64,000 nt of DNA from positions 62,001 through 126,000 of the forward strand of contig NZ_QJUO01000005.1 in the NCBI RefSeq assembly GCF_004327335.1. Direction: 5' to 3'. Shown here one piece after another: positions 46,648 through 61,484 of this stretch (its first letter is position 1; every line of letters begins with the position of its first letter). The notes under the pieces were generated by a model. It ran no database searches, was not told where the DNA came from, and worked only from the letters and a program-made list of their open reading frames with translations. Origin of the DNA: Stutzerimonas kirkiae (lineage in GTDB: Bacteria; Pseudomonadota; Gammaproteobacteria; Pseudomonadales; Pseudomonadaceae). A program made the position numbers and the translations under genes.

Positions 46648-48129
46648 TTACTCGAACCAGTGGGCTCGGGCGGCCATGATCAGCTTGCCGGCACGCTCTT
46701 GGTCGATGCCGTCTATATCGAGCAAATCGTCGATCGACTGCTCGGCCAGGTCCTCACGAGTGACGACCCCCCGCACTGCCAGTTCGACGGCCAACTCCTT
46801 GTCGATTCCTTCCAGCGCGAGCAAATCTTCGGCTGGCTGGGCATCGGCCAGCTTTTCTTCGGTAGCGATAGCCTTGGTCAGCAAACGATCCTTGGCCCGC
46901 GTACGCAATTCGTTGACGATATCCTCGTCGAAACCTTCGATGCCAAGCATTTCCTCCATCGGCACATAGGCGATTTCTTCCAGCGTGGTAAAACCTTCCT
47001 CGACCAGAACCTGTGCCAGCTCTTCGTCGACATCCAGTTCATCGATGAAATTGCGCAGGATGTCGCCGGTTTCTTCCTGCTGCTTGGCCTGAATGTCGGC
47101 CTCCGTCATCACATTGAGCGTCCAGCCGGTCAACTGGCTGGCCAGCCGCACGTTCTGGCCACCACGACCGATGGCCTGTGCCAGGTTGTCCTCGGCCACC
47201 GCGATGTCCATTGCATTGGCATCTTCATCGACGATGATCGCCGCGACTTCGGCGGGCGCCATGGCATTGATGACGAACTGCGCAGGGTTCTCGTCCCACA
47301 GCACGATATCGACACGCTCGCCACCGATCTCCCCGGAAACGGCCTGGACCCGCGAGCCACGCATGCCGATACAGGCGCCTTGCGGGTCGATACGCTTGTC
47401 CTTGGAACGCACGGCTATCTTGGCGCGGGAGCCCGGATCGCGGGAAGCGCCCTTGACCTCGATCAGCCCTTCGGCGATTTCCGGCACTTCGATACGGAAC
47501 AGCTCGATCAGCATCTGCGGCGCGGTACGCGAAAGGATAAGCTGCGGGCCACGGTTTTCGGTGCGGATTTCCTTGAGCAGGGCACGCACACGCGCGCCGA
47601 CGCGGAAGGTCTCGCGAGCGATGATGTCCTCGCGGGCGAGAACGGCTTCGGCATTGTTGCCGAGGTCGACGATCACGCTGTCGCGGGTGACCTTCTTCAC
47701 GGTCCCGGAGATGATCTCACCCAGCCGATCGCGATAGGCCTCGACCACCTGGGCGCGCTCGGCTTCACGGACCTTCTGCACGATCACCTGCTTGGCGGTC
47801 TGGGCCGCGATGCGGCCGAACTCGATCGAGTCGATCTTCTCTTCGATGACCTCGCCGATGGCGGCATCCGCCTTTTTCTCGCACGCCTGTTCGAGGGTCA
47901 GTTCGGCGGAGGGATTCTCCAGCGCCTCGTCCTCGACCACGGTCCAGCGACGGAAGCTGTCATAGTTGCCGGTCTGGCGATTGATCTCCACCCGCAACTC
48001 GACTTCATCGTCATAACGCTTCTTCGTGGCGGTAGCCAGAGCAAGCTCCAGCGCCTCGAAGATCACACCGGCCGGTACGCCCTTTTCATTGGACACCGAC
48101 TCCACAACCAGCAGTACTTCTTTGCTCAT
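46648..48129 (-). CDS. nusA: Transcription termination/antitermination protein NusA
   Basis: Binds RNA polymerase, modulates pausing and Rho-independent termination. 493 residues from [12 protein letters not shown], the pseudomonad length (an earlier in-frame start seven codons up is not conserved). N-terminal domain (1-130), S1 domain (about 135-200), two KH domains (200-345, with [14 protein letters not shown] and [16 protein letters not shown]) and two acidic repeats at the C-terminus ([33 protein letters not shown]). Part of rimP-nusA-infB. Confidence 0.97.
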   Translation of the reverse strand: MSKEVLLVVESVSNEKGVPAGVIFEALELALATATKKRYDDEVELRVEINRQTGNYDSFRRWTVVEDEALENPSAELTLEQACEKKADAAIGEVIEEKIDSIEFGRIAAQTAKQVIVQKVREAERAQVVEAYRDRLGEIISGTVKKVTRDSVIVDLGNNAEAVLAREDIIARETFRVGARVRALLKEIRTENRGPQLILSRTAPQMLIELFRIEVPEIAEGLIEVKGASRDPGSRAKIAVRSKDKRIDPQGACIGMRGSRVQAVSGEIGGERVDIVLWDENPAQFVINAMAPAEVAAIIVDEDANAMDIAVAEDNLAQAIGRGGQNVRLASQLTGWTLNVMTEADIQAKQQEETGDILRNFIDELDVDEELAQVLVEEGFTTLEEIAYVPMEEMLGIEGFDEDIVNELRTRAKDRLLTKAIATEEKLADAQPAEDLLALEGIDKELAVELAVRGVVTREDLAEQSIDDLLDIDGIDQERAGKLIMAARAHWFE

Positions 48130-48175
48130 CGTACGCCTCGCCTTTCGCAATCCATTGGGGTCCGCGGATTCCGCT

Positions 48176-48634
48176 TCATTCGAAACGGGGAATGATATTG
48201 CCCTTGTCGATCAGGTCGAGCGGCAACAGATACTCGTGCTCATCGACCTGGACGACAACGTCCTGCTCTTCCACACCGCGCAGAAGACCCTGGAAATTTC
48301 GCCGCCCCTCATAGGGGGAGCGTAGTTTGATCTTGACCTGCTCGCCGATATACGCAGCGTACTGCTCCAGCGTGAACAGAGGCCTGTCCATACCTGGAGA
48401 GGAAACCTCCAGAGTGTAATCGGTACTGATCGGGTCCTCGACATCCAGCACACCGCTGAGCTGACGACTGACCTTTTCACAGTCGTCCACCAGAATGCCG
48501 TTCTCGTGCTCGATATAGACCCGCAGCAGGGAATGCCGCCCCTGGGAAATGAACTCCACGCCCCAGCACTGGAAACCAAGTGCCTCGACCACCGGGGCCA
48601 ACAAGGCCTGCAACTGTTCTAGCTTGCTCGACAT
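48176..48634 (-). CDS. rimP: Ribosome maturation factor RimP
   Basis: Needed for assembly of the 30S subunit. 152 residues from [14 protein letters not shown], with GAGGGA upstream; the extra frame upstream runs into the tRNA terminator. N-terminal alpha/beta domain with [17 protein letters not shown], then [18 protein letters not shown] and an SH3-like C-terminal domain. First protein gene of the nusA operon. Confidence 0.95.
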   Translation of the reverse strand: MSSKLEQLQALLAPVVEALGFQCWGVEFISQGRHSLLRVYIEHENGILVDDCEKVSRQLSGVLDVEDPISTDYTLEVSSPGMDRPLFTLEQYAAYIGEQVKIKLRSPYEGRRNFQGLLRGVEEQDVVVQVDEHEYLLPLDLIDKGNIIPRFE

Positions 48635-48726
48635 CGAAGTCCCTCGTGCATGCCGTATAAATGAAAAATGGGCGAAACGCCCATCCATTGAACCGCCTGT
48701 AAACGCCGGCGACCTGGCTCTAGCCA

Positions 48727-48750
48727 ATAAAAAACCCCTCGTAGGGGGCC
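48727..48750 (-). terminator. Hairpin between tRNA-fMet and rimP
   Basis: CCCCT-ACG-AGGGG followed by TTTTTTATT on the minus strand. It could end the secG-tRNA transcript, leaving partial readthrough into rimP. Confidence 0.75.
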
Positions 48751-48759
48751 TTTATCAAC

Positions 48760-48836
<77 letters not shown>

Positions 48837-48894
48837 ACAAACTGGGCGCAAATGGTACAACCAAAGCCTCCAGAAATCAATAAAGCCCATAAAC

Positions 48895-48917
48895 AAGAAA
48901 ACCCGCACTAGGCGGGC
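48895..48917 (-). terminator. Hairpin between the two tRNA genes
   Basis: CCCGC/GCGGG with a 5-base loop followed on the minus strand by TTTTCTTG. More likely a processing or weak termination signal between tRNA-Leu and tRNA-fMet. Confidence 0.5.
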
Positions 48918-48926
48918 TTGCTTGTT

Positions 48927-49012
48927 TGGTACCGAGGAGGGGACTCGAACCCCTACAGCCTATGGCCACTACCACCTCAAGGTAGCGTGTCTACCAATTC
49001 CACCACCTCGGC
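48927..49012 (-). tRNA. tRNA-Leu (GAG)
   Basis: 86 nt with encoded CCA and a long variable arm. The minus strand begins GCCGAGGTGGTGGAATTGG; anticodon loop CTTGAGG (anticodon GAG); T-arm GGTTCGAGTCC. It follows secG by 7 bp, the order seen in E. coli (secG-leuU-metY). Confidence 0.96.
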
Positions 49013-49019
49013 AAAAACC

Positions 49020-49400
49020 TTACTTCACCTCATCCACTTGAGGAACGTCCTGCTCGCCGCCAGCCTGGCTGCCTTCGAGAACAGGAACATCATCAACCAC
49101 CGGGGCGGCAGAGGGAACCTCGAGCACCGCCGGATCGGGCAAGCCAGCCTGGGACAGGCGATCCGCCTGCTCGCTTGCGAAAAACGCCAAGCCAAGACTG
49201 GTGACGAAAAAAACGGCGGCTAGTATAGCAGTAAGCCGACTCAAAAAGGTAGCGGAACCCTGGCTTCCGAACACAGTTCCCGATGCACCCGCACCAAAGG
49301 AAGCCCCCGCATCAGCGCCCTTACCCTGCTGCAGCAGCACCAATGCAACCACACCAACGGCAACCAGCAGATGCACCACGATAACGACAGTCTGCAACAT
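49020..49400 (-). CDS. secG: Protein-export membrane protein SecG
   Basis: Small subunit of the SecYEG translocon. 126 residues from [16 protein letters not shown], two membrane spans (about 3-22 and 54-74) separated by the conserved [21 protein letters not shown] loop. The C-terminal extension (about 85-126) is acidic and Pro/Val-rich. It lies 4 bp after tpiA. Confidence 0.96.
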   Translation of the reverse strand: MLQTVVIVVHLLVAVGVVALVLLQQGKGADAGASFGAGASGTVFGSQGSATFLSRLTAILAAVFFVTSLGLAFFASEQADRLSQAGLPDPAVLEVPSAAPVVDDVPVLEGSQAGGEQDVPQVDEVK

Positions 49401-49404
49401 CTGA

Positions 49405-50160
49405 TCAGTTCCCTGCGGCACGACAGATCGCGCCGAATTCATCCGCTTTCAGAGAGGCTCCACCTATGAGCCCCCCATCGATATCCGCCATCGCAAAAAG
49501 CTCGGCGGCATTCTCGGCCTTTACGCTACCACCGTAAAGAAGCCGTGCAATTTCTGCCACTGCGGCATCTTCGTTCGCCAGATACCCGCGAATCGCCGCA
49601 TGGACTTCCTGCGCCTGCCCAGGCGTTGCCGTCAGGCCAGTACCTATCGCCCAGACAGGCTCATAAGCGATCACCGCATTGGCGAAGACCGCAACACCGT
49701 GATCCTCGATGATGCGACACAACTGCCCCAGCACCACCTCCAGCGTCTTTCCGCTACGCCGCTGCTCGAGCGTTTCGCCAAGACAAAGGACAGGACTCAT
49801 GCCACTCGCCAGGACTGTCGCGAACTTCCGACTGACCACCGCATCACTCTCGCCCATCACCAGGCGACGCTCGGAATGCCCGACAAGCACCCACCGGCAG
49901 CCGAACTCGGCCAACTGCCCGCCACTGACCTCGCCTGTCAACGCACCCTGCCCGGACTCCTCGGCGCAATTCTGCGCACCTACGGAGATCGAACCGGACG
50001 CCAAAGCATGCATGGCCATGTCCAAGTGGATGAGCGATGGAAAAACCGCGACATCCACCGACCCTGGCAACACTTGCCGCACCAGATCTCGAGTCAACTC
50101 TGCGACGCTAGAGCGGGTACCGTTCATCTTCCAGTTACCAGCTACCAATGGGCGACGCAT
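49405..50160 (-). CDS. tpiA: Triosephosphate isomerase
   Basis: Interconverts dihydroxyacetone phosphate and glyceraldehyde-3-phosphate. 251 residues. Active-site K11 in GNWKMNG, H95 in VGHSERR, and E167 in [11 protein letters not shown] are all present, with the phosphate loop [10 protein letters not shown] near the end. It is in one operon with secG downstream; glmM is 66 bp upstream. Confidence 0.97.
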   Translation of the reverse strand: MRRPLVAGNWKMNGTRSSVAELTRDLVRQVLPGSVDVAVFPSLIHLDMAMHALASGSISVGAQNCAEESGQGALTGEVSGGQLAEFGCRWVLVGHSERRLVMGESDAVVSRKFATVLASGMSPVLCLGETLEQRRSGKTLEVVLGQLCRIIEDHGVAVFANAVIAYEPVWAIGTGLTATPGQAQEVHAAIRGYLANEDAAVAEIARLLYGGSVKAENAAELFAMADIDGGLIGGASLKADEFGAICRAAGN

Positions 50161-50226
50161 GCTTTACCTCGTCGGTCAAAGTGGGCGCAGATGGTACTCA
50201 AGAGACTCCAGGCTGGCAAGCGGCAA

Positions 50227-51564
50227 TCACGAACAAATTTCACCGACGATACGTGCCAGATGCTCGGCATGAGCCCGCACCAGAGCCTCGTCATCGCCCT
50301 CGACCATCACCCTTACCAGGGGCTCGGTCCCCGACTTGCGCAAGAGCACACGACCACGCCCCGCCATGCTTTCCGTGACCTGATCGCAAGCCGCCCGCAC
50401 ATCAGGGTGATTCACCGGGTCCAGATCCCCGGAAAAACGCACATTGATCAACACTTGCGGGCACTTGTGCCAGGCCAGCCGTTCCCGGGCCAGGCTCTGC
50501 CCGCGACGGCGCAACGCCAGCAGCACCTGCAAGGCTGCAATGATCGCATCCCCGGTGGTGGTGTGCTGCGCACAGATGACATGCCCGGAATTCTCGCCGC
50601 CGAGCACCCAGTCACGCTCCAGCATCTCAGCCACCACATAGCGGTCACCGACGCCAGCGCGCGCGAAGGGGATGCCGCACGCCTTGAGCGCCAGCTCCAG
50701 CCCCAGGTTACTCATCAGGGTGCCGACCACCCCGCCCGGCAGACAATCGCGCTCCTGCAGGTCGGTGGCGATGATGTACAGCAACTCGTCGCCATCGACC
50801 ACCGTGCCGGTATGATCGACCATCAGCACCCGGTCGCCATCGCCATCGAAGGCGATCCCGAGGTCGGCACCCTGCTCGATCACGGCCTTCTGCAGATGCC
50901 CCATATGGGTCGAACCGACACCGGCATTGATGTTCAGGCCATCCGGCTCCGCCGCCGTCACCAGGACCTCGGCACCCAGTTCGCGAAACACGCTGGGCGC
51001 CACCTTGTAGGTCGCGCCATGGGCGCAATCCAGCACCAGCTTGAGCCCCGAGAAGTCCGTACTGCTGGGCACGCTGCTCTTGCAGAACTCGATATAGCGT
51101 CCCGCCGCGTCATTGATCCGCGAAGCCTTGCCCAGGTGCGCCGAATCCACCACCGTCATGGGCGCATCCAGCAGTTCCTCGATCATCAACTCGACCTCAT
51201 CGGGCAACTTGGTGCCCCGGCCCGAGAAGAACTTGATGCCATTGTCATGATGCGGGTTGTGCGAAGCACTGATGACGATCCCGGCATCGGCATGGAAAGT
51301 ACGCGTCAGGTAGGCGATGGCCGGGGTCGGCATCGGCCCCAGCAGCAGGATATCGGCACCCGCCGCCGACAATCCCGCCTGTAGCGCCGACTCGAACATA
51401 TAGCCGGATATCCGTGTGTCCTTGCCGATCAGGATGCGGCTCTTGCCCTGCTTGCGGAAAGCCATTCCCGCCGCCCAGCCCAGCCTGAGCATGAAATCGG
51501 GGGTAATCGGAAACTGACCGACATGGCCACGAATGCCATCGGTGCCGAAGTATTTTCTAGTCAT
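50227..51564 (-). CDS. glmM: Phosphoglucosamine mutase
   Basis: Converts glucosamine-6-phosphate to glucosamine-1-phosphate for peptidoglycan and LPS precursors. 445 residues. The phosphoserine is S101 in [15 protein letters not shown], the metal loop is DGDGDR, and sugar specificity loop GGENSGH; phosphate loop [12 protein letters not shown] near the C-terminus. It starts 13 bp after folP, in the usual ftsH-folP-glmM order. Confidence 0.97.
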   Translation of the reverse strand: MTRKYFGTDGIRGHVGQFPITPDFMLRLGWAAGMAFRKQGKSRILIGKDTRISGYMFESALQAGLSAAGADILLLGPMPTPAIAYLTRTFHADAGIVISASHNPHHDNGIKFFSGRGTKLPDEVELMIEELLDAPMTVVDSAHLGKASRINDAAGRYIEFCKSSVPSSTDFSGLKLVLDCAHGATYKVAPSVFRELGAEVLVTAAEPDGLNINAGVGSTHMGHLQKAVIEQGADLGIAFDGDGDRVLMVDHTGTVVDGDELLYIIATDLQERDCLPGGVVGTLMSNLGLELALKACGIPFARAGVGDRYVVAEMLERDWVLGGENSGHVICAQHTTTGDAIIAALQVLLALRRRGQSLARERLAWHKCPQVLINVRFSGDLDPVNHPDVRAACDQVTESMAGRGRVLLRKSGTEPLVRVMVEGDDEALVRAHAEHLARIVGEICS

Positions 51565-51577
51565 GGAAAGACTTTCC

Positions 51578-52429
51578 TTATTCCGCCGCCATTACCGCGG
51601 CAATCATGCGGACCACATCCGCCGTTTCGGCGACATCGTGCACACGCACGATACTGGCCCCCTTGGCCACCGCCAGGGCCGCCAGCGCCAGGCTCCCCGG
51701 CAAGCGCTCATGCACATCCCGCCCCAGCGTCCGGCCGATCATGCTCTTGCGCGAGACACCGACCAGAAGAGGCCGGGCCAGCTCATGCAGGCGCTCGAGG
51801 TGCTTGAACAGGCTCAGATTATGTTCGAGCGTCTTGGCGAAACCGAAACCGGGATCGAGCAGAATCTTCTGCGCGGGAATTCCCGCCGACTCGCAAGCCT
51901 TCATGCGCTCGCGCAGGAATGACGCCACCTCGTCGGTGACATCCCGATAGCAGGGATCGTCCTGCATATCGCCCGGCTCGCCAAGCATATGCATCAGGCA
52001 GACAGGCAGGCCGGTCGCGGCAGCGGCATCCAGCGCACCGTCACGGCGGAGCGAACGCACATCATTGAGCAGGCCGGCACCAAGTCGCGCACTCTCGCGC
52101 ATGACCGCCGGAGTCGAGGTATCGACCGACACCACCACGTCCAGCTCCCGCCCGATCGCCTCGACCACGGGGGCCACCCGCTCCAGCTCCTCGGTGGGAG
52201 AAACCGGGCGCGCACCCGGCCGGGTCGACTCGCCGCCCACGTCGATGAAGGTGGCTCCCGCCTCCACCATCGACTGCGCATGGCGCAGGGCCGCATCGCG
52301 CGCGGCGAAACGACCACCATCGGAAAAGGAGTCAGGCGTCACGTTGAGGATGCCCATCACATGCGGACGGGACAGGTCGAGAATCCGGCCGCCAAAGGCC
52401 AGCCGGGACGAACATGGGACTTCTGTCAT
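51578..52429 (-). CDS. folP: Dihydropteroate synthase
   Basis: Joins hydroxymethyl-dihydropterin pyrophosphate with para-aminobenzoate; the target of sulfonamides. 283 residues, TIM barrel. The two signatures are [15 protein letters not shown] (25-39) and the pterin-binding [29 protein letters not shown] and [10 protein letters not shown] follow. Between ftsH and glmM. Confidence 0.97.
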   Translation of the reverse strand: MTEVPCSSRLAFGGRILDLSRPHVMGILNVTPDSFSDGGRFAARDAALRHAQSMVEAGATFIDVGGESTRPGARPVSPTEELERVAPVVEAIGRELDVVVSVDTSTPAVMRESARLGAGLLNDVRSLRRDGALDAAAATGLPVCLMHMLGEPGDMQDDPCYRDVTDEVASFLRERMKACESAGIPAQKILLDPGFGFAKTLEHNLSLFKHLERLHELARPLLVGVSRKSMIGRTLGRDVHERLPGSLALAALAVAKGASIVRVHDVAETADVVRMIAAVMAAE

Positions 52430-52476
52430 CTACAGACCTTACTAGCGGCCAGTCGGGCGACTGGCCGAGGTGCCAC

Positions 52477-54399
<1,923 letters not shown>

Positions 54400-54610
54400 A
54401 TTAACTACCCTCTGGAGCGCCCCGCCCGAGCGGAGTGCATGACGGCCAACAGCTTGTACGGCCTAAGTTACTACACAACGAACACCCTCAGGCACAAGTC
54501 GTCTGTAACCCCATATGAAGATCATAGCCCGTCGGCGGGCCATTGAAAGCTTTTTCCAGGACCGCGCTCGAACCCGTCGAACATAGGACCTACAATGCCG
54601 GCGACGGGTT

Positions 54611-55234
54611 CTAGTCGCCCTTGAAACCCCGCCCGAGCAGATACTGCTCACGGGAGCGATCACGGGACGACAATGGCTTGCGCATCTGTACCTTTTCGAA
54701 GCGCTGCCGTACGTCCCGGAGATAGGCATCGAACCCCTCCCCCTGGAATATCTTGATCAGGAAATCCCCGCCCGGGCGCAGCACCCGGGTGGCCAGATCA
54801 AGCGCCAGCTCACAGAGAAACATCGCCTTGGCCTGATCCGCTGCGCGCACCCCACTCATATTGGGGGCCATATCGGAAATCACAAGGTCCACCGGGCTCT
54901 CGCCGATGGCCTCGAGAATCCGTGCGAACACCGCATCCTCGGTGAAATCCCCCTGAATGAAGGTGACATCGGCAATGCTGTCCATCTCCAGGATGTCCGA
55001 GGCGATCAGCCGCCCCTTGTCGCCGATCACCCGGCTGGTCACCTGCGACCAGCCGCCCGGCGCGGCGCCGAGGTCGACCACCGTCATGCCGGGGCGCAGC
55101 AGGCGATCCCGCTCCTGCAGCTCCAGCAGCTTGTAGCTGGCCCGCGAGCGATAGCCATCGCGTTGCGCCATCTTCACATAGGGGTCGTCGAAATGTTCTT
55201 TCAGCCAACGGGAGCTGGTCTTGGAGCGTGCCAA
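54611..55234 (-). CDS. rlmE: 23S rRNA 2'-O-ribose U2552 methyltransferase
   Basis: Also called FtsJ/RrmJ; methylates U2552 of 23S rRNA using S-adenosylmethionine. 207 residues. The catalytic K-D-K-E set is visible: K in [11 protein letters not shown] in [12 protein letters not shown] in [11 protein letters not shown] and E in RSREQYLL. The cofactor loop reads [14 protein letters not shown]. It is 211 bp upstream of ftsH and divergent from yhbY. Confidence 0.96.
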   Translation of the reverse strand: MARSKTSSRWLKEHFDDPYVKMAQRDGYRSRASYKLLELQERDRLLRPGMTVVDLGAAPGGWSQVTSRVIGDKGRLIASDILEMDSIADVTFIQGDFTEDAVFARILEAIGESPVDLVISDMAPNMSGVRAADQAKAMFLCELALDLATRVLRPGGDFLIKIFQGEGFDAYLRDVRQRFEKVQMRKPLSSRDRSREQYLLGRGFKGD

Positions 55235-55320
55235 GCTGTTACCTCATAGTCTGTGCGGCCCGGAGTCTCTCGGTTACACTAGCCGACTTTTTCAAGGGTT
55301 CCGACGCAAAGGGTCGAATT

Positions 55321-55632
55321 ATGCCGCTCAACAACGAGCAGAAGAAACACTACAAATCCATTGGCCACCACCTCAAGCCCGTGCTGATCATCGCCGAGAA
55401 CGGCCTCAGCGAAGGTGTGCTGGCCGAACTGGAGCGCGCCCTGAACGACCATGAGTTGATCAAGGTACAACTGCGCCTGAACGAACGCGAAGACCGCCAG
55501 GCGGTGATCGCACAGTTGTGCGCCAGCGCCGGCTGCGAACTGGTGCAAAGCATCGGCAAGGTGGCGCTGGTCTATCGCCGCAACCCCAAGGCCAACCGGC
55601 AACTGTCCAATATCAGTCGATTCCAGGGCTGA
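55321..55632 (+). CDS. yhbY: YhbY, CRS1/YhbY-domain RNA-binding protein
   Basis: 103 residues from MPLNNEQKKHYKSIGHHL (ATG 55321; the upstream extension is not conserved). A single CRM domain with the GxxG-type loop in NGLSEGV and LIKVQLRLNEREDRQ; VQSIGKVALVYRRNP closes it. It binds pre-50S particles in E. coli. Divergent from rlmE, sharing an 86-bp promoter region. Confidence 0.95.
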   Translation: MPLNNEQKKHYKSIGHHLKPVLIIAENGLSEGVLAELERALNDHELIKVQLRLNEREDRQAVIAQLCASAGCELVQSIGKVALVYRRNPKANRQLSNISRFQG

Positions 55633-55672
55633 AGCTTCAAGCGTTCAGGCATGAAGCCGTGCCCGGCGACGG

Positions 55673-56020
55673 TCATCCGCCACGCTTCGCCCTCGACGGC
55701 GGAGCTGGCTGCAGCAGCAACAGCAGGCCACAGCCACCCACCGCCAGATAGCTGAGCATCAGCCCCTGCTCGGCAGGCCAGATGGCGCGCAGCATGAAGT
55801 GAACCCCGGTCAGCAACAAGGCCAGCGACAGCAGTTGCCCGCGCAAGTCGCGCAGCAGCGCCGCCAGCCCCAGGGCACGCGACAGGATCAGCATCTGCAG
55901 CAGGATACAGAACGCGGCGAAGCTCAGCAGCGATGGCCGCAACGCGGCGGCCACCTCCTGCACCAGCAAGGGTGCGAAACCAAGCTCGCGCAGAGACGGC
56001 AGCATCACGAACTGCAGCAA
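55673..56020 (-). CDS. DUF4149 membrane protein, start uncertain
   Basis: At least 115 residues with three to four hydrophobic spans: LQFVMLPSLREL, LLSFAAFCILLQMLILSRALG, LLSLALLLTGVHFML and LMLSYLAVGGCGLLLLLQP. It is the small gene that sits between yhbY and greA in pseudomonads; no function is known. The conserved reading frame continues upstream of the TTG used here (SWRLAQAFWGCGLWL, residues of the family's first span) as far as the greA stop, but has no ATG, GTG or TTG there. It may start at a rare ATC (56086 would give 137 residues) or be damaged. Confidence 0.7.
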   Translation of the reverse strand: MLQFVMLPSLRELGFAPLLVQEVAAALRPSLLSFAAFCILLQMLILSRALGLAALLRDLRGQLLSLALLLTGVHFMLRAIWPAEQGLMLSYLAVGGCGLLLLLQPAPPSRAKRGG

Positions 56021-56090
56021 CCAGAGCCCGCAGCCCCAGAATGCCTGGGCAAGCCGCCAGCTGGCGCTGGCCGCCTGCTCCCTGATCCAC

Positions 56091-56563
56091 TCAGAGATGG
56101 CGAACCTCGACGATCTCGTACTCGACCAGGCCGCTCGGGGTCCTGACCGTCGCCACGTCGCCCTCGATCTTGCCGATCAGCGCGCGAGCGATGGGCGAAC
56201 CCACCGACAGCTTGCCCTGCTTGATATCGGCCTCGTCCTCGCCAACGATCTGGTAGACCACGCTTTCGTCGGTCTCGACATTGGCGATTTCCACCGTGAC
56301 GCCGAAAATCACCTTGCCAGTGTGGGCGATGGTGGTGACATCGATGACCACCGCATGCTGCAGACGCCCCTCGATATCGCGGATACGCGCCTCGACCATG
56401 CCTTGCTGCTCACGGGCGGCATGGTATTCGGCGTTTTCCTTGAGGTCGCCCAACTCGCGCGCGGCACCGATCTCCTGGCTGAGTTTCGGGCGCATTATCT
56501 TGGTCAGGTGGGTCAGCTCTTCTTCCAGGGCACGGGCGCCCTGGACGGTCATCGGGAATTTGT

Positions 56564-56567
<4 letters not shown>
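56091..56567 (-). CDS. greA: Transcription elongation factor GreA
   Basis: Rescues backtracked RNA polymerase by stimulating transcript cleavage. 158 residues, the normal length. The N-terminal coiled coil (about 10-75) has the tip acidic pair in [21 protein letters not shown]; the FKBP-like C-terminal domain has [14 protein letters not shown] and VATVRTPSG. Its ATG overlaps the carB stop by 4 bp. Confidence 0.97.
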
Positions 56568-59785
<3,218 letters not shown>

Positions 59786-59815
59786 AGGTCTTACTCGAAT
59801 CCTTCGCTCAGCGGA

Positions 59816-60964
59816 TCAACGGCGGGCAGCCATGGCGGAGATGAAACGGTCGAACAGCGGCGCGACATCGTGCGGCCCCGGGCTCGCCTCCGGGTGCCCC
59901 TGGAAGCTGAACGCGGACTTGTCGGTGCGCTCGATACCCTGCAAGGTGCCGTCGAACAGCGATTTGTGGGTGGCGCGCAGGTTGCCCGGCAGGCTGTCAT
60001 GGTCCACCGCGAAACCGTGGTTCTGGCTGGTGATCATCACCACGCCGGAGTCCAGGTCCTGTACCGGGTGGTTGGCGCCATGGTGGCCGTTTGGCATCTT
60101 CACTGTCTTCGCGCCGGAAGCCAGCGCCAGCAACTGGTGGCCCAGGCAGATACCGAACAGCGGGATGTCGGTCGCCAGGATTTGCTGGATCGCCTCGATG
60201 GCGTAGTCGCAAGGCTCGGGGTCGCCCGGGCCGTTGGAAAGGAAGATGCCATCCGGCTTCAGCGCCAGCGCTTCGCCGGCCGGCGCCTGGGCCGGCAGCA
60301 CGGTGACGCGGCAACCGCGCGCGACCAGCATGCGCAGGATGTTCAGCTTGACGCCGAAATCGTAGGCCACCACATGGTAGGGCAGCGCCTCGGCGGCAAC
60401 CTCCGGGTGGCTGTCATCCTTCAGGTTCCAGACACTGGAGCGCCATTCGTAGCGCTCGCGGGTGCTGACTTCCTTGGCCAGGTCCATGCCCTTCAGGCCC
60501 GGGAAGCTGCGCGCCAGCTCCAGGGCTTTCTCTTCGGTCGCACCTTCGCCAGCCAGGATGCAGCCATTCTGCGCACCCTTCTCGCGCAGGATGCGGGTCA
60601 GGCGGCGGGTGTCGATACCGGCGATGGCGACAGTGCCACGCTCTTTCAGGTACTCGTCCAGCGGCTGACGATTACGCCAGTTGCTGGCGACCAGCGGCAG
60701 GTCGCGGATCACCAGGCCGGCGGCCCATACTTGCGAAGCCTCGGCATCTTCTGGCGTGGTGCCGGTATTGCCGACGTGCGGATAGGTCAGGGTGACGATC
60801 TGCCGGGCATAGGATGGATCGGTAAGGATTTCCTGATAGCCGGTCATGGCAGTGTTGAAGACCACTTCACCTATGGTCTGGCCATCGGCCCCGATGGATT
60901 CGCCGCGAAAGATGCTGCCATCGGCGAGTGCCAGAATGGCAGGTTGAAGGGCTGGCTTAGTCAA
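59816..60964 (-). CDS. carA: Carbamoyl-phosphate synthase small chain
   Basis: The glutamine amidotransferase subunit that feeds ammonia to CarB. 382 residues from TTG 60964, which has GGGAGG four bases upstream and gives [17 protein letters not shown]; the longer open frame would run through the promoter. N-terminal CarA domain, then class I amidotransferase with the nucleophile Cys in [12 protein letters not shown] and the His-Glu pair in [11 protein letters not shown]. An ALQ insert near the N-terminus makes it slightly longer than typical. dapB, usual upstream in pseudomonads, is not here. Confidence 0.95.
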   Translation of the reverse strand: MTKPALQPAILALADGSIFRGESIGADGQTIGEVVFNTAMTGYQEILTDPSYARQIVTLTYPHVGNTGTTPEDAEASQVWAAGLVIRDLPLVASNWRNRQPLDEYLKERGTVAIAGIDTRRLTRILREKGAQNGCILAGEGATEEKALELARSFPGLKGMDLAKEVSTRERYEWRSSVWNLKDDSHPEVAAEALPYHVVAYDFGVKLNILRMLVARGCRVTVLPAQAPAGEALALKPDGIFLSNGPGDPEPCDYAIEAIQQILATDIPLFGICLGHQLLALASGAKTVKMPNGHHGANHPVQDLDSGVVMITSQNHGFAVDHDSLPGNLRATHKSLFDGTLQGIERTDKSAFSFQGHPEASPGPHDVAPLFDRFISAMAARR

Positions 60965-60999
60965 GAGACCTCCCGAAGATCTGGCTGAAGCACACGCAG

Positions 61000-61027
61000 A
61001 TTGTAAAAAAGCGGGATGACGTGTGAA
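61000..61027 (-). promoter_or_regulatory. Putative carAB promoter inside a terminator hairpin
   Basis: On the minus strand TTCACA (61022-61027) and TACAAT (61000-61005) are -35 and -10 boxes, each matching 5 of 6 consensus bases, with a 16-bp spacer. Transcription would start near 60993, giving a leader of about 30 bases before the carA TTG. The -35 lies in the loop and the spacer in one arm of the hairpin at 61005-61044. Confidence 0.55.
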
Positions 61028-61044
61028 GGTCATCCCGCTTTTTT
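61005..61044. terminator. Bidirectional terminator upstream of carA
   Basis: AAAAAAGCGGGATGAC (61005-61020) and GTCATCCCGCTTTTTT (61029-61044) pair perfectly over 16 bp around an 8-base loop, with T-runs on both strands. No gene now ends into it from either side within 400 bp. Confidence 0.85.
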
Positions 61045-61484
61045 ATCTGATTCATTCTGCGCAACTTTTACTTTTAGTGGACACACTAAAGTGGGAATCA
61101 TACAGAAAGGGCGCTCTCCGGTCCACCCGCCACGCGGGATTCGGCAGGGCGATCGCGCTATGCCGTTATTCACCGGCAAGGTGCTTCGATAAAAGCGCTG
61201 GAAGCTGGATGCTGGACGAAAAACACTGGTTGCCACGCTCTTTCGTCCAGCCTTGAGCCTTCCAGCGCTGTTTTCGGCTGTTTGCCGGGCATAGCGCGAT
61301 CGCCCTGGCAGCGCCGGACACGACCGCCCCGAAATCGAGCCCGATTTACGGGCGACGCGACAAGCGCGCACCAAAACGATGCAAGGCACTCGAATAAAAA
61401 ACGTAACCAATTGAATATGATAAGGAAATCTTTATGGCTCGCACCTTGCTTCAGGCTTTGCACAAAGGGCAAAAGGAGCAATGC
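61045..61484. other. Gap between carA and the ATP-grasp operon
   Basis: Contains the complete element at 61145-61307. The 120 bp after it (GAATAAAAAACGTAACC, then AATATGATAAGG) are less GC-rich and should hold the promoter of the ATP-grasp operon. No gene is seen. Confidence 0.5.
61145..61307. repeat. Complete nested inverted-repeat element, second copy
   Basis: Outer arms 61145-61164 and 61288-61307 (CAGGGCGATCGCGCTATGCC and complement) are perfect over 20 bp. The inner arms AGCGCTGGAAG (from 61194) and CTTCCAGCGCT (to 61269) enclose GGACGAAAAACACTGGTTGC. Most of its length is alignable by eye to 24404-24575. Confidence 0.8.
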
